Below the pieces are notes generated by a model. That model was not told the origin of the DNA. It saw nothing but the letters and a program-made list of their open reading frames with translations, and did not search any database. From the NCBI GenBank assembly GCA_903873805.1, contig CAIQQB010000107.1, positions 1 to 45,136 of the forward strand: 45,136 nucleotides of DNA, written 5' to 3'. A program made the position numbers and the translations under genes. Shown here piece by piece: positions 8,389 through 17,747 of the stretch (position 1 is its first letter; each line of letters starts with the position of its first letter). This DNA is from an uncultured Opitutia bacterium (GTDB taxonomy: Bacteria; Verrucomicrobiota; Verrucomicrobiia; Opitutales; Opitutaceae).

Positions 8389-9498
8389 TTACAGCAGCAC
8401 CAGGTCGTTGCGATGGACGACCTCGAGGCGCTTGCGGCCGGGATAGAGCGGCTTGAGCTGCTCGGTGCTGCGGCCCGCGATGGCCGCGATCTCGGTGTCG
8501 GCAAAGGTCGTTTCGCCGCGGGCGAAAACTTTTCCGTCGGGGCCGGCGATGTCGACGACATCACCGGCGGCAAACACGCCCCGGCTGCCGGTCACGCCGA
8601 CGGGCAGGAGGCTGCGGCCCTGCTCGCGCAACACGGGCACGGCGCAGGCGTTGACGGCGATCGTGCCCTCGGGACGCTGGAACCAGGTGAGCCAGCGTTT
8701 CCGCGATTCCATCGGGAGACCGCTGGGCACAAAGAACGTCCCGGGGCTGCGGCCGCTGAAAAGTTTCGCGAGGATGTCGGCCTCGGCGCCGCTGGCGATG
8801 AAGACGCCACAGCCGGCCTTGGTCGCGAGGCGGGCGGCGGAGATTTTGCTGATCATGCCGCCGGTGGCGGTTTCGCTGGTCGTGCCGCCGGCCATGGCCT
8901 CGATCGCCGGGGTGATTTTTTCCACCACCGGGACGATTTCGCCGCTGCCCTTCAGGTCGATCAGGCCGGGCGCGGTCGAGAGGATGACGAGATACTGGGC
9001 GCCGACCATGCTGGCGACGAGCGCGGAGAGCGTGTCGTTGTCGCCAAACTTGATCTCGGCGGCGCTCACGGTGTCGTTCTCGTTGATGATCGGGATGGCG
9101 CCGCAGTCGAGGATGGCCTGGAGGCTGGCCTTCACGCCGAGGTGGCGGGCGCGTTCGCGCAGGTCGTCGTGGGTGAGGAGCACCTGGGCGACGGTCAACG
9201 CGTGCGGCTCGAAACCGCGCTGCCACGTCTGCATGAGCAGCGACTGGCCGACCGCGGCGCAGGCCTGCTTTTTGGCCACCTCGGCCGGGCGTTTCTTCAG
9301 GCCGAGCCGACCCATGCCGAGTCCGACCGCGCCGGAGGAGACAACGATGACCTCGGTGCCGGCCCGGCGGAGCGCGGCCAGCTCGGCGCAGACGGCCGCA
9401 ATGCGCGCCGTGTCCAGCTGCCCGATGCCCGACGTGAGCACACCGGTGCCGAGCTTGACGACAATGCGCTTGGGAATGGAGAGGAGCGACGGGCTCAT
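8389..9498 (-). CDS. proB: Glutamate 5-kinase
   Basis: Catalyses ATP-dependent phosphorylation of L-glutamate to gamma-glutamyl phosphate, the first step of proline synthesis in the cytoplasm. At 369 residues it has the two-domain form. The amino-acid kinase domain covers residues 1 to about 260, with IVVKLGTGVLTSG at the phosphate-binding strand, VSSGAVGLGMGRL, IPIINENDTVSAAEIKFGDND at the glutamate site, and TGGMISKISAA. A PUA domain fills about 280-360 (GTIAVNACAVPVLREQGRSL onward). The kinase domain carries the proline feedback site in known enzymes. The partner proA is not in this window. It follows frr by 150 bp on the same strand, so membership of a pyrH-frr-proB transcript is possible but not shown. 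Confidence 0.97.
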   Translation of the reverse strand: MSPSLLSIPKRIVVKLGTGVLTSGIGQLDTARIAAVCAELAALRRAGTEVIVVSSGAVGLGMGRLGLKKRPAEVAKKQACAAVGQSLLMQTWQRGFEPHALTVAQVLLTHDDLRERARHLGVKASLQAILDCGAIPIINENDTVSAAEIKFGDNDTLSALVASMVGAQYLVILSTAPGLIDLKGSGEIVPVVEKITPAIEAMAGGTTSETATGGMISKISAARLATKAGCGVFIASGAEADILAKLFSGRSPGTFFVPSGLPMESRKRWLTWFQRPEGTIAVNACAVPVLREQGRSLLPVGVTGSRGVFAAGDVVDIAGPDGKVFARGETTFADTEIAAIAGRSTEQLKPLYPGRKRLEVVHRNDLVLL

Positions 9499-9504
9499 GC
9501 GGGA

Positions 9505-9626
9505 TTGGCCACGAAAAACACGAAAAGAGTCGTTGCTGCGGTGGGAGCGTGAAGCGCGCCAATGGGCGCGGCGGGCGACTTTATGTACGGGAAAGGTATC
9601 TGATCTTTGTGCTTTTCGCGGCCAAA
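9505..9626. repeat. Facing imperfect inverted arms, GGCCACGAAAAACACGAAAAG type
   Basis: The proB-frr gap is bounded by a left arm (9505-9527: two units of CACGAAAA(A/G) after TTGGC) and a right arm (9605-9626: CTTTGTGCTTTTCGCGGCCAA). The right arm is an imperfect reverse complement of the left. The tandem unit here is about 9 bp rather than 7. The overall design, short word-like units facing each other across a core, matches the heptamer elements elsewhere in the window. Confidence 0.55.
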
Positions 9627-9648
9627 ATTCCTGGACTCAAATTCACGC

Positions 9649-10194
9649 TCACACCGTCGTCAGCTCCTTCTCCTTGGCGGCGAGGTGGCGGTTGATGTCC
9701 TCGATCGCCTTGTCCGTGGCGGTCTGGATATCCTTTTCGAGGCGTTTGCTTTCGTCCTCGGGCAGCTTGGACTTTTTGGCGGCGTCGTGGCCGTCGCGGC
9801 GGGCCGTGCGAACCTGCACGCGGCCCTCCTCGGCGAGGCGGTTGGCGATCTTCACGAATTCCTGGCGACGCTCCCGGCTCATGTCGGGGAGCGGGATGCG
9901 GATGACTGCGCTGTCGGGAATCGGGTTGAAACCGAGGTTCGCGGACTGGATGCCCTTGATGATGGCCTGCATCAGGCCTTTGTCCCAGGGCTGGATGACG
10001 ATCATGCGCGGGTCGGGCGTGGTGATGGCGGCGCAGTCCTTGATGCGCATCTGGGAGCCGTAGGCCTCGACGGTCACGGTCTCGACCATTGAGGGGTTGG
10101 CCTTGCCCGTGTGGATGCCGGCAAATTCGTGGAGCGTGTGGTCCACGGCTTTCTTCATCTTGTTCTGGGTGTCGGAGAGGATGGGGTGGGACAT
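9649..10194 (-). CDS. frr: Ribosome recycling factor
   Basis: RRF works with EF-G to split post-termination ribosomes. The 181-residue product is close to the usual 185. The family features are visible: an N-terminal helix (MKKAVDHTLHEFAGIHTGKANPSMVE), the inserted beta domain with YGSQMRIKDCAAITTPDPRMIVIQPWDK, and the long C-terminal helices with RREFVKIANRLAEEGRVQVRTARRDG-type residues and a basic, coiled-coil end. The ATG at 10194 gives MSHPILSDTQNK. It is directly downstream of pyrH, the conserved bacterial gene order, with a 56-bp gap that carries a heptamer array. Confidence 0.97.
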   Translation of the reverse strand: MSHPILSDTQNKMKKAVDHTLHEFAGIHTGKANPSMVETVTVEAYGSQMRIKDCAAITTPDPRMIVIQPWDKGLMQAIIKGIQSANLGFNPIPDSAVIRIPLPDMSRERRQEFVKIANRLAEEGRVQVRTARRDGHDAAKKSKLPEDESKRLEKDIQTATDKAIEDINRHLAAKEKELTTV

Positions 10195-10204
10195 GGGGGT
10201 GAGA

Positions 10205-10237
10205 ATTGGGATTTTGGAATTTGGATTTGGGAGTTGG
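10205..10237. repeat. Degenerate 7-bp tandem array (ATTTGGA unit) between pyrH and frr
   Basis: Four clean units and a partial fifth: attggga, ttttgga, atttgga, tttggga, gttgg. A 15-base core is identical to a similar array inside the membrane/TPR gene at 42213. It starts about 10 bp upstream of the frr start, so it is in the 5' leader of frr. No facing partner was found in this gap. Confidence 0.75.
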
Positions 10238-10250
10238 CCGGGCCAACCAC

Positions 10251-10988
10251 TCAGTTGTGGACGAGGGTGCCGACGGGTTCGCCGAGGACGGCGCGGCGGA
10301 TCGAACCGGGAGCGGTGAGGTCGAATACAAGGATGGGCACGTTGTTGTCCATGCACTGGGAAAACGCGGTCGAGTCCATCACGTTGAGCCGCTGGCGGAG
10401 GGCGTCGCCAAAGGTCAGGGTGTCGTAGCGGACGGCGTCAGGGTACTTTTTCGGGTCCTTGTTGTAGACGCCGTCGACCTTGGTGGCCTTGAAGATGATG
10501 TCGGCGTGGATCTCGGAGGCCCGGAGGGCCGCGGCGGTGTCGGTCGAGAAATACGGGTTGCCGGTGCCCGCGGCGAAGATCACCACGCGACCCTTCTCAA
10601 GGTGGCGCACGGCCCGGCGGGGGATGAACGGTTCGGCAATCTGGTTCATCGGGATGGCGCTCTGCACGCGGGTGGTGACGCCCATTTTTTCCAGGCAGTC
10701 CATGAGGGCGAGGCTGTTGATGACGGTGGCGAGCATGCCCATGTAGTCGCCGGTGGTGCGGTCGACGCCGCGGGCGGCGCCGCTCAGCCCGCGGAAAATG
10801 TTGCCGCCGCCGATGACCACGCCGACCTGCACGCCGAACTCGTGGACCGCCTTGACCTCGGCACAGACGCGTTCGAGGACATCGGCGTCAATTGGGTCGC
10901 CGGAGTGGCCGCGCAGGACTTCGCCGCTCAATTTGAGGACGACGCGCCGGTATTTGGCGGTGGGCTGGGCGGGGGAGGGTTTGCTCAT
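10251..10988 (-). CDS. pyrH: UMP kinase
   Basis: Phosphorylates UMP to UDP with ATP, the entry to UTP and CTP synthesis. The 245-residue product belongs to the bacterial amino-acid-kinase-fold UMP kinases, unrelated to eukaryotic UMP/CMP kinases. Motifs are [14 protein letters not shown] at the start, [12 protein letters not shown], the [16 protein letters not shown] segment, [20 protein letters not shown] and the C-terminal nucleotide region [14 protein letters not shown]. The ATG at 10988 is the first that matches the family N-terminus; an upstream frame extends into the neighbouring gene without homology. frr follows immediately, as usual. The expected upstream gene tsf is not here; an AraC gene lies instead beyond a GTAG repeat. 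Confidence 0.97.
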   Translation of the reverse strand: MSKPSPAQPTAKYRRVVLKLSGEVLRGHSGDPIDADVLERVCAEVKAVHEFGVQVGVVIGGGNIFRGLSGAARGVDRTTGDYMGMLATVINSLALMDCLEKMGVTTRVQSAIPMNQIAEPFIPRRAVRHLEKGRVVIFAAGTGNPYFSTDTAAALRASEIHADIIFKATKVDGVYNKDPKKYPDAVRYDTLTFGDALRQRLNVMDSTAFSQCMDNNVPILVFDLTAPGSIRRAVLGEPVGTLVHN

Positions 10989-11061
10989 CGTGGCATGAAA
11001 CAAACGTGTAAACCCCGCGTCAATCCGCGAGATGCCCGGGTACTGGCTCAGTTTGCGAATG

Positions 11062-11109
11062 GTAGGTCGGGGTTTATCCCTGACACGTCGGGCGTGAAGC
11101 CCGACCGAC
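11062..11109. repeat. GTAG-led paired hairpin element upstream of pyrH
   Basis: GTAG (11062-11065) precedes GTCGGGG-tttat-CCCtGAC (11066-11084). After a two-base gap comes GTCGGGC-GTGAA-GCCCGAC (11087-11105), ending in CGAC rather than CTAC. The loops are longer than in other copies, but the pairing and order are the same. It lies in the gap between the AraC-type gene and pyrH. Confidence 0.6.
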
Positions 11110-11151
11110 GGCGCAAACTGCAAACGGAGCCACCACCGATGCCCGCCCGGC

Positions 11152-12030
11152 TCAGGTGCGGCAGCCGCGGATGGCGCTGGGCGGGACGCCGTGCACGGCC
11201 TTGAAGCAGCGGGCGAAGTGAAACGGGTCCGCAAATCCCACCCGCTGGGCCGCCTCCTTCACCAGCAGCCCGGAGTCCACCAACAGGCCGGCGGCGAGGT
11301 TCATCTTCCGCCGGAGCAGGTATTGGTAAGGGCTCGTGCCCTGGAACCGGCGAAAGAGCCGGCAGACGCTCGACACGTCCATCCCCGCCTCGGCCGCGGC
11401 CTCCTCCAGCGTGGCGTAGCGCTCGGCGTGGGTGTCGAGCAGGGCCTTGCAGCGCTGGAAGTTTTCCCGGGCCAGCGCCCCGTCCACCCGCCCGCCCGTG
11501 CCGGCGTCGGCGAGCTTCAGGAGCAGCAGTTCGAGCAGCACGAGGCAGATGGCCCGGGTATGGCGCCCGCCGTGCTGGCCCTCACGAATCAAGTCCTCGG
11601 CGACGCTGCGGATTTCGGCGTGGGCTGACACTGTCCGCACGCGCCCGGGCACGAGGCCGGCCCGGGCCAGCCGCCGGGCTGCGCCGGAGCCGGTGACCGC
11701 AAAGAAGTACTTGAGCATCGGCCGCGCCGGGTCCGTGCGCATCACGCATCGCATCTCCGGCGCATAGGCGAAAATGCTGCCCGGGCCCAGGGCCTGCCGC
11801 CGGCCGTTGAGCGTGATTTCGCCCGCGCCCTCGGCCACGTATTCGAACACCCAGTACGCGTAGCCCGCGCGGTCGAGCAGGTAGTCGGGGTTGCACTGCT
11901 CGCGCCCGCCCAGGGTGAGCGCCCACGGCCGGCCGCGCTTCCGCGCCAGCTCGAGGAAGAAATAACGCGAGCCGCTGACCTGCCCGGACAGCAGGGAGGC
12001 GCGCTGGGCCGGCGACGGGGCGGGAAGCAT
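11152..12030 (-). CDS. AraC-family transcriptional regulator
   Basis: A 292-residue AraC/XylS regulator. The N-terminal half looks like a cupin-type sensor ([32 protein letters not shown], about residues 60-95). The C-terminal ~100 residues hold two helix-turn-helix units: [27 protein letters not shown], and [34 protein letters not shown], the latter matching the family signature. It is divergent from a sugar isomerase-like gene and 2 kb from a secreted GH95 glycosidase. The simplest reading is a local activator that responds to the deoxy-sugar or galactose-type sugar these enzymes handle. The ligand is not identifiable from sequence. Confidence 0.93.
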   Translation of the reverse strand: MLPAPSPAQRASLLSGQVSGSRYFFLELARKRGRPWALTLGGREQCNPDYLLDRAGYAYWVFEYVAEGAGEITLNGRRQALGPGSIFAYAPEMRCVMRTDPARPMLKYFFAVTGSGAARRLARAGLVPGRVRTVSAHAEIRSVAEDLIREGQHGGRHTRAICLVLLELLLLKLADAGTGGRVDGALARENFQRCKALLDTHAERYATLEEAAAEAGMDVSSVCRLFRRFQGTSPYQYLLRRKMNLAAGLLVDSGLLVKEAAQRVGFADPFHFARCFKAVHGVPPSAIRGCRT

Positions 12031-12183
12031 CCGGCCAGTTTCGCCCTTCGAAACGAAATGCCAAGAATATCCATGCTTGCGCCAGATTTATCCATTCCGC
12101 TGCCACTCAGGACGGTTTACAATGTCCCCAACCGGCTGCGCCCCGTCTTCCCCGGCCTGTCAACTTTGTCTAGTCCCGATCTC
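12031..12183. promoter_or_regulatory. Divergent promoter region, AraC regulator / isomerase-like gene
   Basis: A 153-bp gap shared by two divergent starts. It contains TTTCG and CGAAA inverted arms near 12039-12052 close to the regulator start. A TACAAT hexamer at 12118-12123 is a plausible -10 for the isomerase gene, but the spaced -35 (TTCCGC) is poor, as expected for an activator-dependent promoter. This is suggestive only; no AraC half-sites could be defined with confidence. Confidence 0.3.
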
Positions 12184-13809
12184 ATGAACAAATCCTCCCG
12201 CACCATCCTGCTGGTCGCTAACGGCGACCTCCGCCAGTCCGCCAACGAAGTCTGCTGGCCCGCCCAGCGCGCGATGGAACAGACGCTGACCGCCGCCGTC
12301 GCCCGCCTCGGCTACCGGCTCGTTCGCGCGCACCCGTATGTGCCCGCGCGGCGACACGGCTTCATCCAGTCCCAGAAGGAGGGCATGGCGGTGTTCGCCG
12401 GGATCGATCCCACTACGCCGCTCATCGTCGCGGAGGCCGTCTGGCAGTATTCGCACCACCTGCTGCCCGGCCTCATCTCCCACCGCGCGCCGATCCTCAC
12501 GGTCGCCAACTGGAGCGGGACCTGGCCCGGCCTCGTCGGCATGCTCAACCTCAACGGCTCCCTCACCAAGGCCGGCGTCGGCTACTCGACCCTCTGGAGC
12601 GAGGATTTTACCGACGACTATTTCCTTCAGGGGCTCGCCAGCTGGCTCAAGACCGGTGTCGCGAAACACCGGACCGCGCATGTCCGTCCGCTCGCAAAAG
12701 CCGCCGTGCCCGCTCGGGCGCGAGCGGTCGCCAAGAATATCGCCGCCGACCTGCGCCGCCGGAAATCCATCATGGGTGTGTTCGACGAGGGCTGCATGGG
12801 CATGTTCAACGCCGTCATTCCCGACGATCTGCTTTTTCCGACCGGGGTCTTCAAGGAGCGGCTGTCACAGTCCGCGCTTTACTACGGCGCCACCCAGGTG
12901 AGCGACGCCGAGGCGCGCGCCGTGTTCGCCTGGCTGAAAAGGAAGGGCATGAAATTCCATCTCGGCACCAACGAGGCCACTGAGCTCACCACGGCGCAGG
13001 TTCTGGGGCAGTGCAAAACCTACATCGCGGCCCTGCGTATCGCCGACGAGTTTGGCTGCGAGAGCCTCGGCATCCAGTATCAGCAGGGGCTCAAGGACCT
13101 CCTGCCGGCCAGCGATCTTGCCGAGGGGCTGCTCAACAACCGCGACCGCCCGCCAGTGAAGAACGCCGCCGGTCGCCTCATCCGTCCCGGCCAGCCGCTC
13201 ACCCATTTCAACGAGGTCGACGAATGTGCCGGGCTCGACGGTCTCTTCACCAACCGCGTCCACACCGCGCTTGGCCAGCCGGTCGAGAACACCCTGCACG
13301 ACCTCCGTTGGGGCGACTGGGACCGGAGCGGCACGACGTCCGACTACGTCTGGGTCTTCCTCATTTCCGGCAGCGCCCCGCCGGCCCATCACGTGGGTGG
13401 CTACGCCGGCACCGATTCGCTGCGTCAGCCCCCGATGTATTTCCGCCTCGGCGGTGGCACGGTGCGCGGCATCGCCAAGCCCGGCGAAATCGTCTGGAGC
13501 CGCATCTTCGTCGAGGGTGGCAAACTCAAGATGGATCTCGGCCGCGCCAAGGTCATCGCGCTCCCCGCCGCCGAGACCGAGCGGCGCTGGAAGGAGACGA
13601 CGGTGCAGTGGCCGATCATGCACGCCGTGACCTACGGTGTGACCCGCGACCAGATGATGGCGCGGCACAAGGCTAACCACATCCAGGTCGCCTATGCGAA
13701 TTTCGCCCGCGGGGCCGATCTCGCGCTCTACACCAAGGCCGCCCTCGCCGCCGAGCTCGGCCTCGAGGTCAGCGTGTGCGGCACCAAGGCCGACGGCTCG
13801 GCGTTTTGA
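12184..13809 (+). CDS. L-fucose isomerase-like protein
   Basis: A 541-residue protein of the L-fucose/L-arabinose isomerase fold, slightly shorter than E. coli FucI (about 590). Isomerases of this group convert L-fucose or similar aldoses to the ketose with a divalent metal. The N-terminal half has the substrate-domain features ([56 protein letters not shown]). The C-terminal end, [20 protein letters not shown] followed by [12 protein letters not shown], closely resembles the conserved FucI terminus. The ATG at 12184 ([13 protein letters not shown]) is chosen over an in-frame start 126 bp upstream that would run through the promoter region. With a secreted GH95 enzyme downstream and an AraC regulator upstream, it probably handles L-fucose or L-galactose. 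The true substrate is not proven. Confidence 0.85.
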   Translation: MNKSSRTILLVANGDLRQSANEVCWPAQRAMEQTLTAAVARLGYRLVRAHPYVPARRHGFIQSQKEGMAVFAGIDPTTPLIVAEAVWQYSHHLLPGLISHRAPILTVANWSGTWPGLVGMLNLNGSLTKAGVGYSTLWSEDFTDDYFLQGLASWLKTGVAKHRTAHVRPLAKAAVPARARAVAKNIAADLRRRKSIMGVFDEGCMGMFNAVIPDDLLFPTGVFKERLSQSALYYGATQVSDAEARAVFAWLKRKGMKFHLGTNEATELTTAQVLGQCKTYIAALRIADEFGCESLGIQYQQGLKDLLPASDLAEGLLNNRDRPPVKNAAGRLIRPGQPLTHFNEVDECAGLDGLFTNRVHTALGQPVENTLHDLRWGDWDRSGTTSDYVWVFLISGSAPPAHHVGGYAGTDSLRQPPMYFRLGGGTVRGIAKPGEIVWSRIFVEGGKLKMDLGRAKVIALPAAETERRWKETTVQWPIMHAVTYGVTRDQMMARHKANHIQVAYANFARGADLALYTKAALAAELGLEVSVCGTKADGSAF

Positions 13810-13845
13810 TCGGATATCTCCCGCCGCCCAGCCTAATGGCTTGAA

Positions 13846-13896
13846 GTAGGGCCAGTCTGTGACTGGCCTTTCAGTTGGCCGGTCATAGACCGGGCC
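13846..13896. repeat. GTAG-led paired hairpin element between isomerase and GH95 genes
   Basis: GTAG (13846-13849) leads GGCCAGTC-TGT-GACTGGCC (13850-13868), followed by GGCCGGTC-ATA-GACCGGGCC (13877-13896), which has one bulged G. The closing tetranucleotide is absent. It lies 37 bp after the isomerase stop and about 45 bp before the glycosidase start, so it could affect the relative yield of the two genes in one transcript. Confidence 0.7.
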
Positions 13897-13941
13897 TCCC
13901 CTCCAACAGCGCATTGGGGTCAATGCGCACCACCATACCCC

Positions 13942-16272
13942 ATGAAAACCCGCTCCGTTTACCTTCACCTTGCGCGGACGCTCATCGCGTTTACTTTCGC
14001 GTCAACGCTCGCCGCCGCCGATCTCACCCTGCGCTACGATCAGCCGGCGTCCGCCTGGATGAAGGCCCTGCCGATCGGCAACGGCCGCATCGGCGGCATG
14101 GTCTTCGGCGGGCTCGCGCAGGAGCACCTGCAGTTCAACGACATCACCCTCTGGACCGGCACCGAAACCGTGCGCGGCACCTACCAGGCCTTCGGCGATC
14201 TCTACGTCAATCTCCCCGGTCATGACGTCGGTGCGACCGGCTATTCTCGCGATCTCGATCTCGAGCACGGCACCGCCCATGTGACCTACGCCAAAGATGG
14301 GGTGGAGTATCAACGCGAGCTTTTCGCCAGCCACCCCGCCCAGATCATGGTGCTCCACTTCACCGCCAGCAAACCCGGTGCCTACACCGGCGCGATCGAA
14401 CTGACCGACATGCACGGCGCGACGATTATCGCCGCCGGCAACCGCCTCACCGCCAGCGGCAGCCTCGCCGCCCGCCCTCCGGCCGCCGGCGCTGCGGCCG
14501 TCCCCGCGCCCGCGCCGGGTGGGGTCCGCGGCGCCAACGCTTCGGCCGCCAACCCCACCACCTATGAAAGCCAGGTGGTTGTGCTGCACGAGGGCGGACA
14601 GCTCGGCGTCGAGGGCAGCCGGATCACGTTCACCGGCTGCGATTCGGTCACCGTTCTTCTCGGCACCGGCACCAGCTACGTGCTCGACTATGCCAAACAG
14701 TATCAGGGCGAGCACCCGCACGCGAAGCTGACCGCGCAGCTCGACGCCGCCGCGAAGCAGACGCCTGCCGCGTTGCTCGCGGTGCACGAGCAGGACTACC
14801 GTTCGCTTTTCGGCCGCGTCGACCTGGACCTCGGCGTCACCGCGCCCGCCACCCGCGCGTTGCCGACCGACCAGCGGCTCGCCGCCTACAAGGCCGCCGG
14901 CGGCAACGATCCCGGCCTCGAGGCGCTCTTTTTCCAGTTCGGCCGCTACCTGCTCCTGTCCTCGTCGCGCGATATTCTCCCGGCCAATCTCCAGGGCCTG
15001 TGGAACGCCAGCAACAGCCCGTCCTGGGGCTCCGACTACCACACCAACATCAACATCGAGATGAATTACTGGCCGGCCGAGCCGACCAACCTCAGCGAGT
15101 GCACCGCGCCGCTCTTCGCTTTCGTCCAGGCGATGATCCCCTCGTACCGCAACATCGTCGCGCGCACCGCCGCCCGTTATGTCGCCAATCCCCCGGCCCC
15201 GGTCGCCGGCAACCGTACGCCGCCCGAAACGTTTCTCACCCAGACGGGCAAACCCGTCCGCGGCTGGGCCGTCGCCACCCAGTCCACCCCGTGGGGCCAG
15301 ACCGACTATACTTGGAACAAGGGTGCCAACGCCTGGTATGCCCAGCATTTCTTTGAGCACTACCTCTTCACCCAGGACAAAAAGTTTCTCGCCGAGGTCG
15401 CCTATCCGCTGATGAAGGAGGTCTGCCAGTTCTGGCAGGACGACATGAAGCAGCTCCCCGACGGCCGCTACGTCGCCCCTCTCGGCTGGTCGCCCGAACA
15501 GGGCCCGCACGAGGACGGCGTCACCTACGACCAGGAGCTGCTCTGGGACCTGTTTGACAATACCGTGCAGGCGGCCGACGCCCTCGGCAACGACCGCGCC
15601 TTCCGCGACGAGATCGCGCGGCTGCGCGACCACCTTGTCATGCCCAAGGTCGGCAAATGGGGCCAGCTCCAGGAATGGATGGAGGACACCGACGACCCCC
15701 AGAATCACCACCGCCACATCTCGCAGCTCTTCGGGCTCTATCCCGGCCACCAGATCACGCCGCAGACGCCCGACCTTTTTGCCGCCTCCAAGGTCATCAT
15801 CAACGCCCGCGGCGACGCCGGCGCGACCGAGTGGTCCTTCGCCTGGCGCACCGCCTTCTGGGCCCGCCTGCTCGACGGCGAAAACGCCTACGCCCGCCTG
15901 AACAAGGAGCTCGCCTATTCCCCCGACAACCGGACCGCCGGCACCTCCGCCAATCTGTTTGAGAACTACCCGCCGTTTCAGATCGACGGCAACCTCGGCG
16001 GCACCGCAGCCATCTGCGAAATGCTGCTGCAGAGCCAGACGCCTGAGATCACGCTGCTGCCCGCCCTGCCCAAAGCTTGGGCCACCGGCTCGTTCAAGGG
16101 CCTGCGCGCCCGCGGCGGCTTCGAGGTCGATGCCACCTGGCAGGAGGGGAAACTCACGTCCGCCACCGTCCGCAGCATCACCGGCACGGGCGGCAAGCTC
16201 CGCTACGGCGGCAAGGTCGTCGACCTCAACCTCCGCCCCGGCCAGTCGAGGACGCTCGGCGCCGAGTTCTGA
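13942..16272 (+). CDS. Secreted GH95 glycoside hydrolase (alpha-L-fucosidase family)
   Basis: A 776-residue GH95 enzyme with an N-terminal signal peptide (cleavage probably near ASTLAAAD). GH95 members are inverting alpha-L-fucosidases, some acting on alpha-L-galactose. The N-terminal beta-sandwich carries [15 protein letters not shown] and [10 protein letters not shown]. The (alpha/alpha)6 catalytic domain has [18 protein letters not shown] with N369 and N371, [12 protein letters not shown] with the likely acid E519, and [17 protein letters not shown] with D682; these match the Asn pair, Glu and Asp that define activity in the characterised Bifidobacterium enzyme. An Ala/Pro-rich stretch near residues 175-205 is a low-complexity insertion. 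Secretion means polymer or glycan trimming outside the cytoplasm, with the isomerase acting inside. The linkage it cuts cannot be told from sequence. Confidence 0.95.
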   Translation: MKTRSVYLHLARTLIAFTFASTLAAADLTLRYDQPASAWMKALPIGNGRIGGMVFGGLAQEHLQFNDITLWTGTETVRGTYQAFGDLYVNLPGHDVGATGYSRDLDLEHGTAHVTYAKDGVEYQRELFASHPAQIMVLHFTASKPGAYTGAIELTDMHGATIIAAGNRLTASGSLAARPPAAGAAAVPAPAPGGVRGANASAANPTTYESQVVVLHEGGQLGVEGSRITFTGCDSVTVLLGTGTSYVLDYAKQYQGEHPHAKLTAQLDAAAKQTPAALLAVHEQDYRSLFGRVDLDLGVTAPATRALPTDQRLAAYKAAGGNDPGLEALFFQFGRYLLLSSSRDILPANLQGLWNASNSPSWGSDYHTNINIEMNYWPAEPTNLSECTAPLFAFVQAMIPSYRNIVARTAARYVANPPAPVAGNRTPPETFLTQTGKPVRGWAVATQSTPWGQTDYTWNKGANAWYAQHFFEHYLFTQDKKFLAEVAYPLMKEVCQFWQDDMKQLPDGRYVAPLGWSPEQGPHEDGVTYDQELLWDLFDNTVQAADALGNDRAFRDEIARLRDHLVMPKVGKWGQLQEWMEDTDDPQNHHRHISQLFGLYPGHQITPQTPDLFAASKVIINARGDAGATEWSFAWRTAFWARLLDGENAYARLNKELAYSPDNRTAGTSANLFENYPPFQIDGNLGGTAAICEMLLQSQTPEITLLPALPKAWATGSFKGLRARGGFEVDATWQEGKLTSATVRSITGTGGKLRYGGKVVDLNLRPGQSRTLGAEF

Positions 16273-16286
16273 TGGGCTGGAATCTA

Positions 16287-16370
16287 GAAGTCAGGAGCCA
16301 GGAGTCAGAAGTCAGGAGCCGATGGACCGATCCCCGAACTCAGAACTCAGAACCCAGAACCCAGAACTCT
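16287..16370. repeat. Two degenerate 7-bp arrays (GAAGTCA and GAACTCA units) after GH95 gene
   Basis: The first array (16287-16321) reads gaagtca, ggagcca, ggagtca, gaagtca, ggagccg. The second (16336-16370) reads gaactca, gaactca, gaaccca, gaaccca, gaactct. Each has five units of exactly seven bases, varying at fixed positions (G-R-A-G-Y-C-A and G-A-A-C-Y-C-A). Unlike the other pairs they point the same way. They begin 15 bp after the GH95 stop. The rest of the gap up to 16462 shows no gene or clear terminator. Confidence 0.85.
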
Positions 16371-16462
16371 TGGGACACGCAGACTCAGCCTTGCTGAAGG
16401 AGTTGGCCGCGGCTCGCCCGGATGGTTCGCCTGCCGGATCATTCACTCAACCGACGATGGGA

Positions 16463-17005
16463 TTACGGACCGTAGGAAAGCGCCGTGCCGTCAGGCATCG
16501 TCACCTTGACCGGCTGGCCCTGCTTGATCACCAGACCGCTGTAGTTTTCACCGGAGACGGAAGCGAACGGCTTGATGTATTTGTCGGGAGTGGTGCCAAC
16601 CAGTTGGTCAAAAGTCACCGAGGTCACCCCGTGTTCGAGCATGTACTGATCCGCCCCCGCGGAGAGCTGGCGGAGATTATTGGTCACGGCCTTCTGCTGG
16701 GCGGCGCTCAGTGCCGGGGCCGGCGCGGCCGCGACAATGGTGGAGTTCTTGAGCGACAGGCGGGTCGTCAGGCTTCCGCCTAATTTCGTCAGAACCACCA
16801 CGTCGCCGAGTTTTTCATCGTAGGTCAGCGCGGTGACGGTATAGCCGTCGAAGCGTCCTCCGACCGGCACCCAATCAACCCGCCCGGTGGTCTGGTTGAG
16901 CAGGGAGACACTGGTGATCCCGCCGATGACGAGCACCCCGTCAAACTCGAGGTCGTCACCCAGAACGGAGAGCGGCAGCAGCAATAAAAGGAGGAGAAGT
17001 TTCAT
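16463..17005 (-). CDS. Small secreted protein of unknown function, pseudopilin-like C-terminal segment
   Basis: A 180-residue protein with a strong signal peptide (MKLLLLLLLLPLSVLG). The mature part has a short beta-rich region (LVIGGITSVSLLNQTTGRVDWV, FDGYTVTALTYDEKLGDVVVL). The C-terminal segment, LSAAQQKAVTNNLRQLSAGADQYMLEHGVTSVTFDQLVG then KYIKPFASVSGENYSGLVIKQG, resembles the body of verrucomicrobial pseudopilin-like proteins. It lacks the prepilin peptidase site and the hydrophobic helix with Glu-5. The ATG at 17005 is set by the signal peptide. It is divergent from grpE and convergent with the GH95 gene, so no operon context helps. Function unknown; the similarity is by eye. Confidence 0.7.
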   Translation of the reverse strand: MKLLLLLLLLPLSVLGDDLEFDGVLVIGGITSVSLLNQTTGRVDWVPVGGRFDGYTVTALTYDEKLGDVVVLTKLGGSLTTRLSLKNSTIVAAAPAPALSAAQQKAVTNNLRQLSAGADQYMLEHGVTSVTFDQLVGTTPDKYIKPFASVSGENYSGLVIKQGQPVKVTMPDGTALSYGP

Positions 17006-17162
17006 ATTTCTAGCGGGGGTGCCGTCAGCCGATACGAGCACCCTGAACCGGCTACCCCGAAACGCAAGTGAGCCGGATGGAAGGTTGCGCGCGGGCAGCA
17101 GGGCCACCGTCCTTATCGCCGAGCTTGAAGAATCGCCCAAGCCCTGCATTGTTCGCCCCTCC

Positions 17163-17729
17163 ATGACCGAGTCCGCCGATACCACTGCCGAAAACCAACC
17201 CGACTCCGACGCGCCTGTGCCGGAAGCAACTGCCATCCCGGCCCCCGACCAGTCCGCGCTGGTCACTGCCGCCAAGAAGGAGGCGGCCGACAATCTGGAC
17301 CGCTACCTGCGGGTGGCGGCCGACTTGGAGAACTTTCGCCGCCGTACCGTGAAGGAGAAGGAGGAGCTCCGCCTGTTCGCCTCCTCTCGCCTGCTGGAGG
17401 ACCTGTTGCCCGCCCTCGACAATCTCGCCCTCGGCCTGGCGGCCACCAAGGCCCCCAACGCCGACCTGAAATCCCTCGCTGGCGGCGTCGAGATGGTGCT
17501 GGGCCAGCTCAAGACAACTCTTGCCAACCACGGTCTCAAGGAAATCAACCCCGCGGGCCTGGCCTTCGACCCCCACCAGCACGAGTCCATTTCCCACCAG
17601 CCCAGCGCGACCGTGAAGGAGGAGCACGTGCTCACCGTCGTGCGTACCGGCTACTCGCTCAACGGCCGCCTGCTCCGCCCGGCGAGCGTCATCGTCTCCA
17701 GCGGCCCGGCGAAGGAGGGGAAGAGCTGA
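17163..17729 (+). CDS. grpE: GrpE, nucleotide exchange factor for DnaK
   Basis: A 188-residue co-chaperone that releases ADP from DnaK. An acidic, disordered N-terminus (residues 1-40) precedes the long dimer helix (NLDRYLRVAADLENFRRRTVKEKEELR), a four-helix bundle (LLEDLLPALDNLALGL) and the C-terminal beta domain with the signature INPAGLAFDPHQHESI and a final GYSLNGRLLRPASVIVS strand. The ATG at 17163 gives the usual acidic start; the upstream frame extends through unrelated sequence. dnaJ follows 122 bp downstream on the same strand, with a GTAG hairpin element between them. dnaK is not in the window. No CIRCE element (TTAGCACTC-N9-GAGTGCTAA) is present upstream. Confidence 0.96.
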   Translation: MTESADTTAENQPDSDAPVPEATAIPAPDQSALVTAAKKEAADNLDRYLRVAADLENFRRRTVKEKEELRLFASSRLLEDLLPALDNLALGLAATKAPNADLKSLAGGVEMVLGQLKTTLANHGLKEINPAGLAFDPHQHESISHQPSATVKEEHVLTVVRTGYSLNGRLLRPASVIVSSGPAKEGKS

Positions 17730-17747
17730 TTCGGCCGGGACTGAACG

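Noticed and set aside
17124-17153. CTTGAAG followed by CCTGCATT upstream of grpE, resembling a heat-shock promoter
   Set aside because: The -10 side does not match CCCCATNT and transcription would start within a few bases of the ATG; too weak to call.
17006-17162. Search for a CIRCE/HrcA operator upstream of grpE
   Set aside because: No TTAGCACTC-N9-GAGTGCTAA or close variant is present.
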